This document shows, piece after piece, positions 19,555 through 31,076 of a stretch of DNA of 64,000 nt. The stretch lies in assembly GCA_047967505.1 (NCBI GenBank), contig CM106538.1; one strand, given 5' to 3'. The notes beneath the pieces were generated by a model. It was not told the origin of the DNA and made no database searches. It saw only the letters and a program-made list of their open reading frames with translations. This DNA is from Dipteris shenzhenensis. Its lineage: Eukaryota; Polypodiophyta; Polypodiopsida; Gleicheniales. How positions within the stretch are numbered: the stretch's first letter is position 1; each line of letters starts with the position of its first letter. Made by a program: the position numbers and the translations under genes.

Positions 19555-21161
19555 GAAATCAGAATATGCAGCAAATGCAAGAAAACCAGTCCTATGCAGG
19601 AGGACGTGGTAACTCTAGAGGCAGGGGGAGCCAAAGAGGTCCTGGTGGATGGCAGAGAGGCCAAAATGCAAACAACAATGTTGAATGCTACTACTGTGGT
19701 AAAATGGGGCATATGGCTAAAGACTGCTACAAAAAGCAGAATGACATTATGAATGGAAAATTGCAGCAAGGCAATTATGCATCCTCTAGTAGACAGGGTG
19801 ATGACAGAAATGAGCATTTGTTTATGGTGCAGCATATGACAAATTCTGTGACAAGTGCAGAAGAAAGCAATGATGTGTGGTATGTTGACTCAGGTGCGTC
19901 AAACCACATGACAGGTCATGCTGAATGGATGCAGGATGCAAGGAAAATGGAAAAACCAGGATTTGTGGAGACTGATGATGATACTGCACATCCTATTGTG
20001 CAGATTGGCAAAATTCCTTTGTCTATGCAGGATGGGAAAAAGAAATACTTGTCTGATGTATTTCATGTCCCAAACATCACTAAGAACCTGGTTTCTGTTG
20101 GTCAGATGGTTGAGCAGGGCTTGCAGGTCAGATTTAATCCTCATGGATGCTTTGTTGAGGATATGAAAAATAATGGTCGCTTGATAGCAAAAGGAAAGAA
20201 GAAGGGCAGGATGTTTACGTTGGATGCGGACATGCCTGAATTGAGTGCAGCAATGTTTGCACATGGGACCGGTGTAGTTGCAGATATTGATATCTGGCAC
20301 AAACGCATTGGTCATGTTAATATACAGCGACTTAAATCAATGCAAGCCCAAAATATTGTTGCAGGATTGCCTAAATTCAAGGTTGCAGAAATGCACAAGG
20401 TTTGTGAAGCCTGTCAATTTGGGAAACAGGCAAGGAAACCATTTCCTAAGCATGTTCAAGAGAGTAAAAAGCCATTGGAATTAATCCACTCTGATGTGTG
20501 GACTACTAAAGCTGCATCTATTGGAGGCTGTCACTATTTTGTCACATTTATTGATGACTTCAGCAGAAAACTTTGGGTGTATTTTATGAAAAAGAAAAGT
20601 GAAGTGTTTGGGCACTTCAAAGCTTTTAAAGCTATGGTTGAAAAAGAAACAGGCCTGCAAATAAAATGCCTAAGGTCAGATGGAGGGGGAGAGTACCTCT
20701 CAAATGAGTTTGCAAGGTTCTTGCAGGAGCATGGTATAAAGCAGCAATATTCATGCAGTCATACCCCACAGCAAAATGGAATTGCAGAAAGGAAAAACAG
20801 GCATATTGGAGAGGTATCTCGAGCTATGATAAATGAAAAAGATCTACCAGATTATTATTGGGCTGAAGCAGTTGCTACAGCAGTTTATCTAATGAACAAG
20901 ACTCCCACTGCAGCAATACATGGCATGACGCCAGAGGAGATGTATACTGGTAGGAAACCAGATATTTCTCATTTGAAAATTTTTGGTTGCATTGCCTATG
21001 TCCATGTGCCAGATGAGTTGAGGTCCAAGTTGGATCCAAAAGCTGAGAAGTGCGTCTTTATTGGTTATTCTCTGCAGCGGAAAGGGTATAGATGCTATAA
21101 CCCTTCTACACGTAAGTTCACAGTGAGCAGAGATGTTGTTTTTGATGAGATGAGTAGCTAG
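19555..21161 (+). pseudogene. copia 2 nucleocapsid, protease and integrase
   Basis: Long open frame with zinc knuckle CYYCGKMGHMAKDC, protease YVDSGASNHMT, HHCC block (IWHKRIGHVN ... CEACQFGKQ) and integrase core with HSDVWTT, RSDGGGEYLS and QQNGIAERKNR. It ends at TAG 21159-21161, which replaces the Trp codon (S-S-W-C/Y) kept in copia 1 and 6. Confidence 0.9.
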
Positions 21162-23225
21162 TATAAACCAGTAAATGTGATGATTGATGTAGATGCACAA
21201 AATGGTAATGCTGCACAGAATTCACAGCAGCAATCACAAAACATCAGTGGACCTAGAGCGTCCTCTAGCACTGGTTCACATACTTCGCCATGGACAGGCA
21301 GATTGAGATCAGGAGAATCTCCTCAAAGCAATGCAGAGAGTGGTATGTAGGTATCACGAAAAGGAAAAGAGAAGGTAGATCAGCCCATGTTTGATGTGAA
21401 TGCAGGTCACTCTTATGTGGATGGTGAATCCAGTGGCTCAGAGCAGAGCATTGATGATGAGTTGGGTATTCCTTCTGTTGTTACACCTAGAGTAAGGAAG
21501 ACCAAGGATGTTTTGAGAGCACCTGGAAGTGAGCCTATTTTGCACAGGTCTACCAGGGTTAGGTATCCTATGGATAGGCTAAAATATGATGGATTTACAG
21601 CCATTCACTATGCATATATGGTCAAAGTGATACAGGAACCAGAACCCACTTCTTTTGAGCAAGCCATGGGAAATGAAAAATGGGAGAAAGCCATGGATGA
21701 AGAAATGGATGCCTTGGATGCTAATGCTACATGGGAATTGGTGCCTTTGCCTAAAGGCAAGAATGCAATTGGCTGTAAGTGGGTTTATAAGATCAAGCAC
21801 AATGCAGATGGTTCTGTGAATAGATACAAGGCAAGATTAGTTGTCAAGGGGTATGCACAGACATATGGCATTGATTATGAAGAAACTTTCAGCCCGGTTG
21901 CAAGGATGGCAACCGTAAGAGCAGCCATTGCTATGGCTACATCAAAGGGATGGTCTTTACATCAGATGGATGTAAAGAATGCCTTCTTGCATGGTGATTT
22001 GCAAGAAGAGGTCTTTATGGAGCAGCCAGCAGGTTATGTTCATGCTATTCATCCTGAGTTTGTTTGCAGGTTGAAGAAAGCCTTGTATGGCTTGAAGCAA
22101 GCACCTAGAGCATGGTCTAACAAGATAGGACAGTATCTTGTCACTATTGTCTTTCAGATTTCCAAGGTAGATTTCTCACTCTATGTGAGAAAAACAGAGA
22201 AAGGGATTATGCTGCTTGTCATTTATGTTGATGATTTGATCATCACAGGTGATAGTGATGAAGATATCCTTCATGTGAAAATGCTATTGAAGCAGAAGTT
22301 TGAGATGAAGGATTTGGGAGAGCTGCGTTATTTCTTGGGCATTGAGGTGATTAGATCACCAAGTGGGATACAGCTCTTGCAGAGGCAGTATGGATTGGAC
22401 ATGCTGTCCAAATATGGGATGACAGGCTGCAAGCCTATTTCAGTTCCTTTGGAGCAGAATGTGAAGCTGAGCGCAGATGCAGGTGAGCTTCTGGAAGACC
22501 CTACTATGTACAGACGCATAGTAGGAAGTTTGATTTACATGACTATTACCAGGCCAGATTTGAGCTATGCTGTTGGGTTGGTAAGTCAGTTTATGCAGGC
22601 TCCAAGGAAACCGCATTTGGATGCGGCTAGACGCATACTCAGGTATGTGAAGTCCACATTACAATATGGACTATTTTATGAGGCTGGGGTTCAGATACAG
22701 TTGCATGGATACACTGATGCTGATTGGGCTGGTAGCATTTCTGATAGACGATCTACCAGTGGATATGTGTTCTCTTTTGGGAGTGCTACAGTCACTTGGA
22801 GCAGCAAGAAACAGCCTACAGTTGCCTTGTCGAGCACAGAGGCTGAGTACAGGGGTGCAGCAATGGCTGCATGTGAGGTAGCTTGGTTGCATAAGCTACT
22901 CTATGATATGCATCAGTCTACAGATGGGCCAGTTGTCATTTATTGTGACAACATGAGCAGCATACACTTGGCAAAGAACCCAGTCTTTCATGCTAGAACA
23001 AAGCACATTGAGGTGCATTATCACTATGTGTGGGAGAAGGTTTTACTAGGTCTTATTGATCTAGTTTATGTCAGCACAGAGGATCAGGTAGCTGACATAT
23101 TCACGAAAGCATTGGGCGCAGAGAAGCTGCGCAAGTTCAGAGACCTGCTTGGTGTGCAGGAATTGGGATTGAGCTCGAGGGGGAGTGTTGAGATATCGAG
23201 CTCCACTCGCGATATGCCAGGGTGA
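21162..23225 (+). pseudogene. copia 2 reverse transcriptase and RNase H
   Basis: After TAG 21348-21350 (from CAA or CAG) the frame is open for 612 codons to 23225. RT has YVDDLIITG at about 22224-22250; RNase H has GYTDADWAG, LSSTEAEYRG and IYCDNMSSIHLAK. The domains look complete, but no start codon places them in a usable polyprotein. The stop lies within the 3' LTR. Confidence 0.9.
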
Positions 23226-23538
23226 CCGTTTTGTATTTATGTCACCGACTTGTTAGCTAGAGATGAGGTTGGTACACTGCCCACGAATAATAGCTGGATG
23301 AAAGCTATCCTTATCTACTCTAGTTTGTGGCTCAGTTAGTATGCCACCTTAGTTAGTTGAGTTTGGTTTGAGACCCACGTATAGGGTTCTTCTATTTTCT
23401 TTGTACTAGAGTTCTTTTGGCTTTCACAACTAAGAAGAGGAAAACTGTTTTCAGCCTCCACCTTTGTGTGTATTCCCCCATTGTGATTGTGAGAAAGCCT
23501 CAAGTGAGACTCCTTCCCTCTCTCCCACTATCTTCACA
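23186..23538 (+). repeat. 3' LTR of copia 2
   Basis: 353 bases, preceded by polypurine tract 23171-23185 and followed by CACTA. It differs from the 5' LTR at six positions that I can count, mostly C/T or G/A. Confidence 0.95.
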
Positions 23539-23543
23539 CACTA
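23539..23543 (+). other. target site duplication of copia 2, right
   Basis: CACTA, matching 17865-17869. Confidence 0.85.
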
Positions 23544-24535
23544 GTCATTGAAAGACTGGGTGATGAAGCGTGTGAGGGGGTGCACCTCCAAGATTTCGTA
23601 GAGGTGGAGGTGGAAGCCCTCGAGTTGGTGCTTCCAATGGTGCATAAGTGCACTATCTGGTAGTTCTTGGAACAACTGCAAGTCGGCACCACTATACATT
23701 TTTCGGGCGGGGCGGAGGGAGGAGCTTGCAAAGCCTCGTCATCTTCAATGTGCATGGGTTACTCCTCTGCTATGCCCATTGGCATTGTATCATCAGCCAT
23801 CTAGACAAAATTGGCTGCCTTGAGCAGTGTGTTGAGAGCCTCTTCAAGAAGGTCCGCGACCGGAGCCATAGAGGAGATGGATGGGGAGGTCCCGTGCTAT
23901 GCGGTGGTTGGTGTTAGAGGCATTGGAAGAATATTTGGGCAGAGTGGTGTGAGGAAGGGGAGGTGGGAGAGGTTGGGTGGATTGTTGGGTGGGCTGGGCT
24001 AGATCCAGAGGGTGTGGTTGTGGGATTTCAGTAGTTGGGGTGGTAGAATTAAATATTGAAATGGCTTCTTGGCCTTCCTCCTCAGCTAGTTCCTCATGAT
24101 ATGCTACATGTATTGTTTCAAAATTGCTCACCAAGGACTCAAGTGAGTCTTGGAGGGCTTGTAGCACTGGGTTTAAGAGGATTATAATGTCGAGGGGTTG
24201 TAGGTGGTGGACTGGTACGCCACAAGATGCCCTTGAGATTGTATTGTGGAGACTCGACCATAGGTATGCATCCAATTAATGTCGGCTTGCAGACTTTTGG
24301 GGGTGAAGACCCACGGGATGAGCTCCTTGGGCTTTGATAATTGCATCATATCATTGTCCACAGGATAAGTATTGGACTCTATGATGATGATGCGGCACCA
24401 AGCTTGGAAATTGAGTAGAATGGGATGGGCGGCAAGAGTTTGGAGGTCAGAGGGGCAGAGAAGAGAGAGACTAGACCACCTCCATGGTGACACCTCATCC
24501 GTGCCAGTTGGGCACCCTTGCCTCTCCACAGGCAC
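23544..24535 (-). pseudogene. unrecognised degenerate gene-like sequence, part 2
   Basis: On the minus strand a frame from 24535 reads a protein-like stretch ending WMHTYGRVSTIQSQGHLVAY. It then continues in another frame with a helical part (LQALQDSLESLVSNFETIHV), an acidic part and a Pro/Thr-rich part (PHPLDLAQPTQQSTQPLPPP). A last piece (QLFQELPDSALMHHWKHQLE...) runs to the copia 2 target site and would join 17864-17333. At least two frameshifts are needed. I do not recognise the family. Confidence 0.35.
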
Positions 24536-26935
24536 AGTCCTTCATCTGCATATGACCCATAGTGCCACATCACCAGTGTGACACCTCATCCATTTGGGAC
24601 CCCTTCTTGGACAAAGTTTGGCCTATCCTTCCGGGAGCCATATCTTTTGATCCAGGAGGAATTTCATAGAGCTGTAAAAAGGAAAAAAGATCGCCAGATT
24701 GTGCTCTACATGATGAGCACCTTAGATATTCCATTTGACATTTTGACAAGCTAGAATCATTAAAACCTCATCATTGAAACCACCTTTTGATCCTTTGCAA
24801 TGCATCTAGCGATTAAAATGAATCAAGCTAAAAATCATTTGCTGCATTTATCGTATCGATGTGTATTCTAGCTATAGAATAGCATACCATAGTAGAGATC
24901 CAACTCCACCAAGCCAAGTTAGCCACCATTGCCACATTACCCAATTAGTTCCCACCAATGTTGGTCCATGCGGTTCTATCATCGGTGTACACATTCTACA
25001 CTGACACCAGCTCAGCCCCTTGGCATTTGGCACTTCATCACCCTAGTGTGATACTTGGTAGAGTTGTCCTCCTTGAATTCAAGATTGTTGCACCTTTGCA
25101 TGCACATATGCCACCCATGTATAGTCACGCTTGTTGACTATTTTTTGGCATTGGTTCCTACACATACCTCAACCTTGTATAGCCTCTTAGCTACTCCCGA
25201 CACATAGTTGTCATCATTACATTATAGGCTTAATCCTTGGCACATTGCAGTTCTCACATGACTTGGTTTTGACCGTTTAGCATAAGCCCCCAAGTGGAAG
25301 CTCTTTTATAGTGTTCTCATGGTTAGACACTCTTGCTAGTACACGGGTAAGCCTCTTGCACAAAGCACCAGACCGCCTCCAACATGGAGTTATTCTCATC
25401 ACACAGCTAATGATACACCTTTCATGACTCTGAATGAGATCTGTGAGTGGAAAGAGAACCTTCTTCAATCATTTATTGCCACAAGGTATGTACCAATGCA
25501 TGATGCCGACTCGAGCCTCATTGGTCTTGAGCAATCAGCCCACAGTTTATGATCATGCACATGTCTCGGTAAGCCCTTAGCACGAGGCACATTTGACAGT
25601 AAGTCCTTAGTACGAGGCATTCCCATCGACATTATCTCAGTCTGATTCTCAGCTACTACTACATGATGCACAGCCATCACATTTATGCATGGATCCGACT
25701 CCATGTACTATCACATCACATGCAGATACTCAGCAGGAGTTCAATTATGATCATGCAATTCTTCAATAAGTAAGTCCTTAGTACGAGGCACTCACATCTT
25801 CTGCCGCATGCAGAGATACATGCCATAGTGCATTCTACTCTTTTTGTGATTCCATTCTAGCATCCATCACTGATGCTGACATAGAGCATACCATGGCCTC
25901 AGTTCCCTTCAATAGTACAAATCAGCATATCAATCTTCAAGATGTACCAGCATCGGCTCAGTTATGCCGCATGCACGACCCATGGATCTAGTGATCACCA
26001 CCACCTCTTTCGATCAGTAGATCATTCCTCAGCATGAGGATACCTATGCATTAGTGTGGTCCTGCCCCACTGAAGTGGACATTATTAGGTTCTCAGCCAT
26101 AGCACAACCTGGGGAGACTCAATGTTTCATCATGCACTTATGGCTGTCGTATACAATCCATACTTGATGCACATCAGTGGTTGGATCCACGACTATAGAT
26201 CAGTCCCCCTACACTAGTATTTGGCACCTCATATGCCTCAGGATTGCCATACCTTGTCATTTGTATGAGCTTCTTCATCAGCAGAGTAGTGTATCATACT
26301 TGCACCTTCGGACCTACATTGGCATCCACTAAATCACTTTGTCCACATCGACTATGCGGTCTTCTTTGACCCTACATCATTCAATACAGATTATCCTTCT
26401 ACTACAGCATACCTTCAACATTGTTGCCAGTTCTTTTGGGGTGGTGACACTCTCCTATGTCACAACCTACCGGATGCCATAGCTACATCAACTAGCCTCA
26501 CATCCAAATGCCTCTTCTAAGGAGTAGCTGCACATTCCACGGTGACTTATGACATGTTCAACCTTGACATGTTCAGCACACAGCCATACAGACAATTCTC
26601 CATGCAATCATCTTTCGATTGATCAGTCTTTGATCCAAGAGGACTATATTCTTTGCAAATTTCCTTCCTCTTCCCTTCAGCCTATCTTTTGGGTTTTATT
26701 CCCAAAGGCGAAGGATGACCCACAACTTAAGAGGGGGAAATGCACATTGTGTATAGGATCGTAAGTTTTACTCATTGTACATGCTTCTGCTACGTAGTCA
26801 CTATATGCACATACTACTCTGATTTCTTTTTAGCTTTCTTATTTAGTTTTGGATGCTATCATATGCACCAAACGAAATCCACAAACAAGTCTTGTACATG
26901 CACCCTCTACTTACCCAATGCAATTTAAGAGGGGG
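24536..26935. other. 2.4 kb without a recognisable gene
   Basis: Only short frames occur. The word taagtccttagtacgaggca and close variants recur at about 25569, 25600 and 25766, and gtgacacctcatcc recurs near 24488 and 24580. A purine run, taagagggggaaatg, near 26729 resembles an LTR-retrotransposon polypurine tract. Probably decayed retrotransposon sequence; nothing firmer can be supported. Confidence 0.4.
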
Positions 26936-27164
26936 TGTTAAAGATAGTATAAATCGCACTATCCACATAGGGCATGGGGGCAAACCCTAACCCTAAGGGG
27001 TAATTTACACTATCCACATAGGGCATAGGGGCAAACCCTAACCCTAACCCTAAGGGGTTCACATGTATATCTTCATGTTTATTGTCAATACACTTAGTGT
27101 ACATGTATCTATATCGTGTGCACTCCTCTCTCTCTCCCTCTTTAACTTCCACTATCACTGAACA
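26936..27164 (+). repeat. candidate LTR
   Basis: Starts TGTTAAAGATAG right after a purine tract (AAGAGGGGG, 26927-26935) and ends ATCACTGAACA, giving TGTT...AACA termini over 229 bases. It contains a tandem duplication of a 60-odd-base unit with cacatagggca and telomere-like AACCCTAACCCTAA. It lies upstream of gypsy gag remnants, so it could be their 5' LTR, or the 3' LTR of an older element given the purine tract. No clear primer-binding site follows. Confidence 0.4.
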
Positions 27165-27685
27165 CGGTAGAGACCAACCACCTACAATGCAAGATATGAT
27201 GAGGTAAAAGGGCTACGGATAAACCTTGTTCTAAGTGATGCTAAAACCCTCAATCGTAGCAAATCTATGCATCTCAGAGCTTTGGCCACATGGAAATGAC
27301 ATGTTGCACATAAGGTTAGCTACCAGTAGATAGGATTAGATAGAAGTTGAGTCAAGGCTTGTGGTTTAGATTTGGCCACATGGAAATTCTTATCTATAGT
27401 GCTACATTAGCATACCACGTAAATAGTGCCAACTAAGCAGTCATCCCCTTACTAAGCACAATTTTTAAGATGCATGTGAATAGCCTCTACCACATCATCA
27501 ATTGCCCCTCTTCTTGATTAAAAATTTGACAAGCCATAACTTGCAATCCAAAAAGAATTTGCACTCGCTCCAAAAAGGAAAAGTGCTCATCTTTTTTAGA
27601 TCTACGCGCTTGTCAGGTCAGAATCATTATATGCAATTAGACATTGCCATTGTTCTAAAGCAACACTAAGCTCATGGTATGACCT
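27165..27685. other. spacer without a recognisable gene
   Basis: Between the candidate LTR and the first gag-like frame. Stops occur in all frames and no motif stands out. Confidence 0.3.
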
Positions 27686-28931
27686 TTGCAACAAATGGTA
27701 AAGCAATGTATAAATGCAAAAAGCATGCCAAAAGCACAAGTGCGTGAGATGACCATATCACAGAACATGGCATCCACACATAAAGGATTAAAGGCACAAG
27801 AAGAACAAAGCATCATGCATCAAGCTACATCAAGCAAAGAAGAGAATGCCATCAACGACATGTATTGAGAGGCAAAACCTTGCCACCTTTAGCCCACATG
27901 TTTGTAAATCAAACCTGACCACCTACTCGGGGGATTCACTCAATAATTTATAAGACTATCATGTGAGCTCAACATAAGAGAATATTTCATTTCATTTGTT
28001 CTTACATTTTCACAGACAGAAGGGTGCCAAAAAAGAAATCTTGGGACAAAATTGACAAATTGATAGGAAAAGGGTGCATTTTATTGATGAAAAATTCACA
28101 AATAAGGGGTTTTGTGAATAGATCTTGAACTCTCGTGATATATAGGGTTCATACATAGTTCAAAACTGGGGAGGACAACAATAGCCAAACATGAATCAAG
28201 CATGCAATTACTATGGGGAAGATGGCCATAGACAAGGTCCACAATGTGAGCTATGGTGCAAACATAGAGAAGAAAGAGGAATCCTAATTATCCAATACAA
28301 TGCAAGGGGAAACTTGAATCCTCCACAACAACCACTAGTAGGTGTAAACATGATCATTCTACAACCAATTATTGAAGATCCCAAGGAGAGTTTACATCTA
28401 AAAGATGTTCAGAAGGAAAAAATAGTACATATTACTCAGCAAAACACATTATTTCTTGGAGTACAAAGTAATTGCACAACATCGAGCAGCAACATAGCTG
28501 GGATAAAAGAACCTAAGGCAACTATAAAGACAATGGTAATCACAAGGTCAAAGGGAGAAAAACCCCTAGCACGACTGGGAGAAACCCTAAAAAATAAAAT
28601 CAAACCAATTGATTGGGTCGAGCAAGAAAAAGTGAGAAACCAAGCTCTAGAACAAATCCTAGAAATCAATGCATCCAAGGAGGCAAACGAGGCACAATTA
28701 CATAGAAAAGGCAAAGCCAAATCAGTTCCAACTACACTTTGACAACATTTCGACTACAAGCAGAAAGATGTGTGGCAAAGAATTACTAAAACACAAAAGG
28801 ATGGCAAAGGTGATGGATACGCCAAAATGACATATCGTAAGGGGGGAGCACAAGACACATTTGATGTACCAAAAGAAAGCCAGAGCCCAAACCACGACAA
28901 CATAGGCTCCTCAGGCAGAGAGTAAATTTCC
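27686..28931 (+). pseudogene. Ty3/gypsy gag remnant, left of element B
   Basis: Broken frames in gag style. A Gln/Lys-rich piece lies at 27686-27868. From 28191 a degenerate zinc knuckle (CNYYGEDGHRQGPQC) is followed by TMVITRSKGEKPLARLG, a lysine-rich linker common before protease in plant gypsy elements. After the stop at 28742 another frame reads DYKQKDVWQRITKTQKDGKG... to the insertion site. The coding sequence resumes at 46629 with the protease region, so element B interrupts it. Confidence 0.6.
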
Positions 28932-28935
28932 AATC
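28932..28935 (+). other. target site duplication of element B, left
   Basis: AATC directly before the inverted repeat; the same four bases follow the other end at 46625-46628. The bases outside differ, so the duplication is four bases. Confidence 0.65.
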
Positions 28936-28961
28936 AACACTTATTTCATTAATTTTGGACT
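28936..28961 (+). repeat. left terminal inverted repeat of element B
   Basis: 26 bases identical to the reverse complement of 46599-46624 and to 541-566. A further CTTTTGGACTA block lies about 35 bases inward, matching a similar block at the other end. Confidence 0.85.
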
Positions 28962-29612
28962 TGTCAATGTACAAATTCATTTTTACATATACTTTTGGAC
29001 TAGTTTTCAGATAAAATTTAAGAAAAACCCAATCTTCAAAGCACATATAAAAACATAAAAACAAGCATTTTTATATATTTTTTTTAAGGACATGAAACTA
29101 AAATTATAAAATTTAACGCAGCCTAGATAAGTTACATGAAAAAATAAGATTCGGTTGTTGTAAACTCTCTTAATATTTAATGGTGTTAATAAACACCTTC
29201 AAAAGTTAAGCCTGAGATAAGTTACACAAAAAAGAGTGGTTCATTAATTGTAAACTCTCTTTATATTTATAATAGTGTTTAGGAAACACTTTCAAAAGTT
29301 ACAAGTGGAAGTAGCAAACTCTCACAATATTTATAATTTAGGTGTTGAAAAACACCAAAAGTTACAATAAGACTCTCATTGGAAGGCAAATTACACCAAA
29401 AGTTACAATAAGACTCTCACTGGATGGCAAATTTATTTTCAAGACTACAGCCATTCAATTTGATGAATTTTCTATTTTCAAGTCTTTAGCCTAAATTCAA
29501 CCCATTCAAGAGCTGAGCTCATCTCATCCTCATCGATGTAGTTAAAATTATAGAAGAGAAGTAAGGATTGATGAATTTTCTCCTACATAACACTTTGTTT
29601 CTTCCGAATGGC
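28962..29612. other. AT-rich subterminal region of element B, left
   Basis: No gene is seen. A direct repeat around agttacaataagactctca is present at about 29360-29390 and 29399-29425. The paired words gttacatgaaaaaa / gttacacaaaaaagag and taaactctctt recur at 29130-29260. Confidence 0.5.
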
Positions 29613-29912
29613 TTACGCTTCCTCGGGGGAAAATCTTCCATAACGAGCCACACACGAAGATATCTCACTTTGAAAGTCTACCAACTCTCTCCTATATGAC
29701 TGCAATTTATCTATTTCATTAGTAGCCATACTTATTTTTCTTTCCTCTTCCTTCTCTAAGCCCTTCTGACAAGCAAAGTCATCCTTCTCGTACTGGGTTA
29801 ATGGAGCTGGATTTTGCTTTCTCTCCTCTCTCTTTCCTTGGTTCTCGGCAATCCATTCTTTGATGCTGCTAATGGCTTGCTCGACAGAATCGATTACCTT
29901 AAAAAGATCCAT
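29613..29912 (-). CDS. small charged protein, 99 residues, likely coiled coil
   Basis: From ATG 29912-29910 the frame reads MDLFKVIDSVEQAISSIKEW and continues rich in Glu, Lys and Gln, with heptad-like spacing (Q..LEKEEERKISM) and an end near VARYGRFSPEEA. The upstream in-frame extension is low complexity and lies in tandem repeats, so the ATG is the better start. I do not recognise a family. It lies between the Ulp1-like gene and the left TIR on the same strand, so it may be a third gene of the transposon. Its composition differs from the repeats around it, which supports a real gene. Confidence 0.4.
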   Translation of the reverse strand: MDLFKVIDSVEQAISSIKEWIAENQGKREERKQNPAPLTQYEKDDFACQKGLEKEEERKISMATNEIDKLQSYRRELVDFQSEISSCVARYGRFSPEEA

Positions 29913-30350
29913 AATGGCTGCAAGATGAAAGGAGTATGCTTGAGAAGAGGAGGTAAGGCTACGGGCAAGATGGAAGGAGCAAGCTTGAGGAGAGGAGTAA
30001 GGTAAGAAGAGTAAAGTGGAAGAAGTGTGGAGAGGAGTAAGGTAAGAAGAGTAAAGTGGAAGAAGTTTTTGCTGCGGGTGAGATATAGAAGACGAACTAG
30101 GTGAGGAAGGTAACGAGAGTGAGGAAAGATATAGAAGGAGGTGAGGAAGGTAACGAGAGTGAGGAAGGTAACTAGAGGAGGTAAGGCAAGATGAAAGGAG
30201 TATGCTTGAGAAGAGGAGGCAAGGCTGCGGGCAAGATGGAAGGAGCAAGCTTGAGGAGAGGAAGGAGCAAGCTTGAGGAGAGGAGTAAGGTAAGAAGAGC
30301 AAAGTGGAAGAAGTGTTTGCTGCAGGTGAGATATAGAAGATGAACGACTA
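29913..30350. repeat. purine-rich direct repeats upstream of the small gene
   Basis: Units containing atgcttgagaagaggagg, gggcaagatggaaggagc, gcttgaggagaggagtaagg and aaagtggaagaag occur two to three times (about 29935-30065 and 30185-30325). They may include the promoter of the 99-codon frame. Confidence 0.6.
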
Positions 30351-31060
30351 CTAGGGGATTTATAGAACTACAGATTCATAATGTGGGATGAAAGATTTAG
30401 AATAAAGAATTGGTAGAGGCTGAGATGACTAGATGCAAGACTGTAATGCGAGACATTATAAAATAAAATGATGGGATGCAAGACCGTAATGGGAGACATT
30501 TGAGACATGTAAGACAGTGATAGTACATTGAAATCTATAAAATAAAATGATGGAACACAAGAATGATATAATTAATAGAATCTCATCATGAGATATTCTT
30601 TTAATATAATATAAGTTAGTAATTATTAGAATCTCATCATGAGATATTCTTTTAATATAATATAAGTTAGACTTGCTGATGCAAGACCGTAATGCGAGAC
30701 ATGTGAGATGATAGATTTTGAGTACATTGAAATCTATAAAATAAAGTGATGGAACATAAGAATGATATAATTATTAGATTCTCAACATAAGATATTTATT
30801 GTACATAATAAATGATAGATTTTGAGTACATTGAAATCTATAAAATAAAGTCATGGAACATAAGAATGATATAATTATTAGATTCTCATCATAAGATATT
30901 TATTGTACATAATAAATTAGACTTTCAAAAAAGTAAAACCTAATGTATTGTAATGAATAAATATCATAAAATATCCTAATGTATTGCAACATTTAACATA
31001 AGTTTAAAAAACACTATCATTAATCAATACAAACAAGATAAAAATCTTCAAGGACTCATG
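30351..31060. repeat. AT-rich tandem repeats inside element B
   Basis: A unit of about 120 bases with the words gagtacattgaaatctataa, gatggaacataagaatgat and attctcatcataagatattt occurs three to four times, and a 51-base unit ending aatataatataagttag occurs twice near 30578-30670. No coding frame is seen. Confidence 0.6.
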
Positions 31061-31076
31061 TTTCTTTCTACATGTT

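Larger units (their letters stand above)
17870..23538 (+). mobile_element. Ty1/copia element 2, complete with target duplication
   Basis: A 5669-base element with two 353-base LTRs (TGTTGAG...CTTCACA), primer-binding site, gag-pol, polypurine tract and the 5-base duplication CACTA. I count six differences between the LTRs, about 1.7 percent, so it is not brand new. The coding region has a lost start codon, three in-frame stops and a 137-base insertion, so it cannot make its own proteins. Confidence 0.95.
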
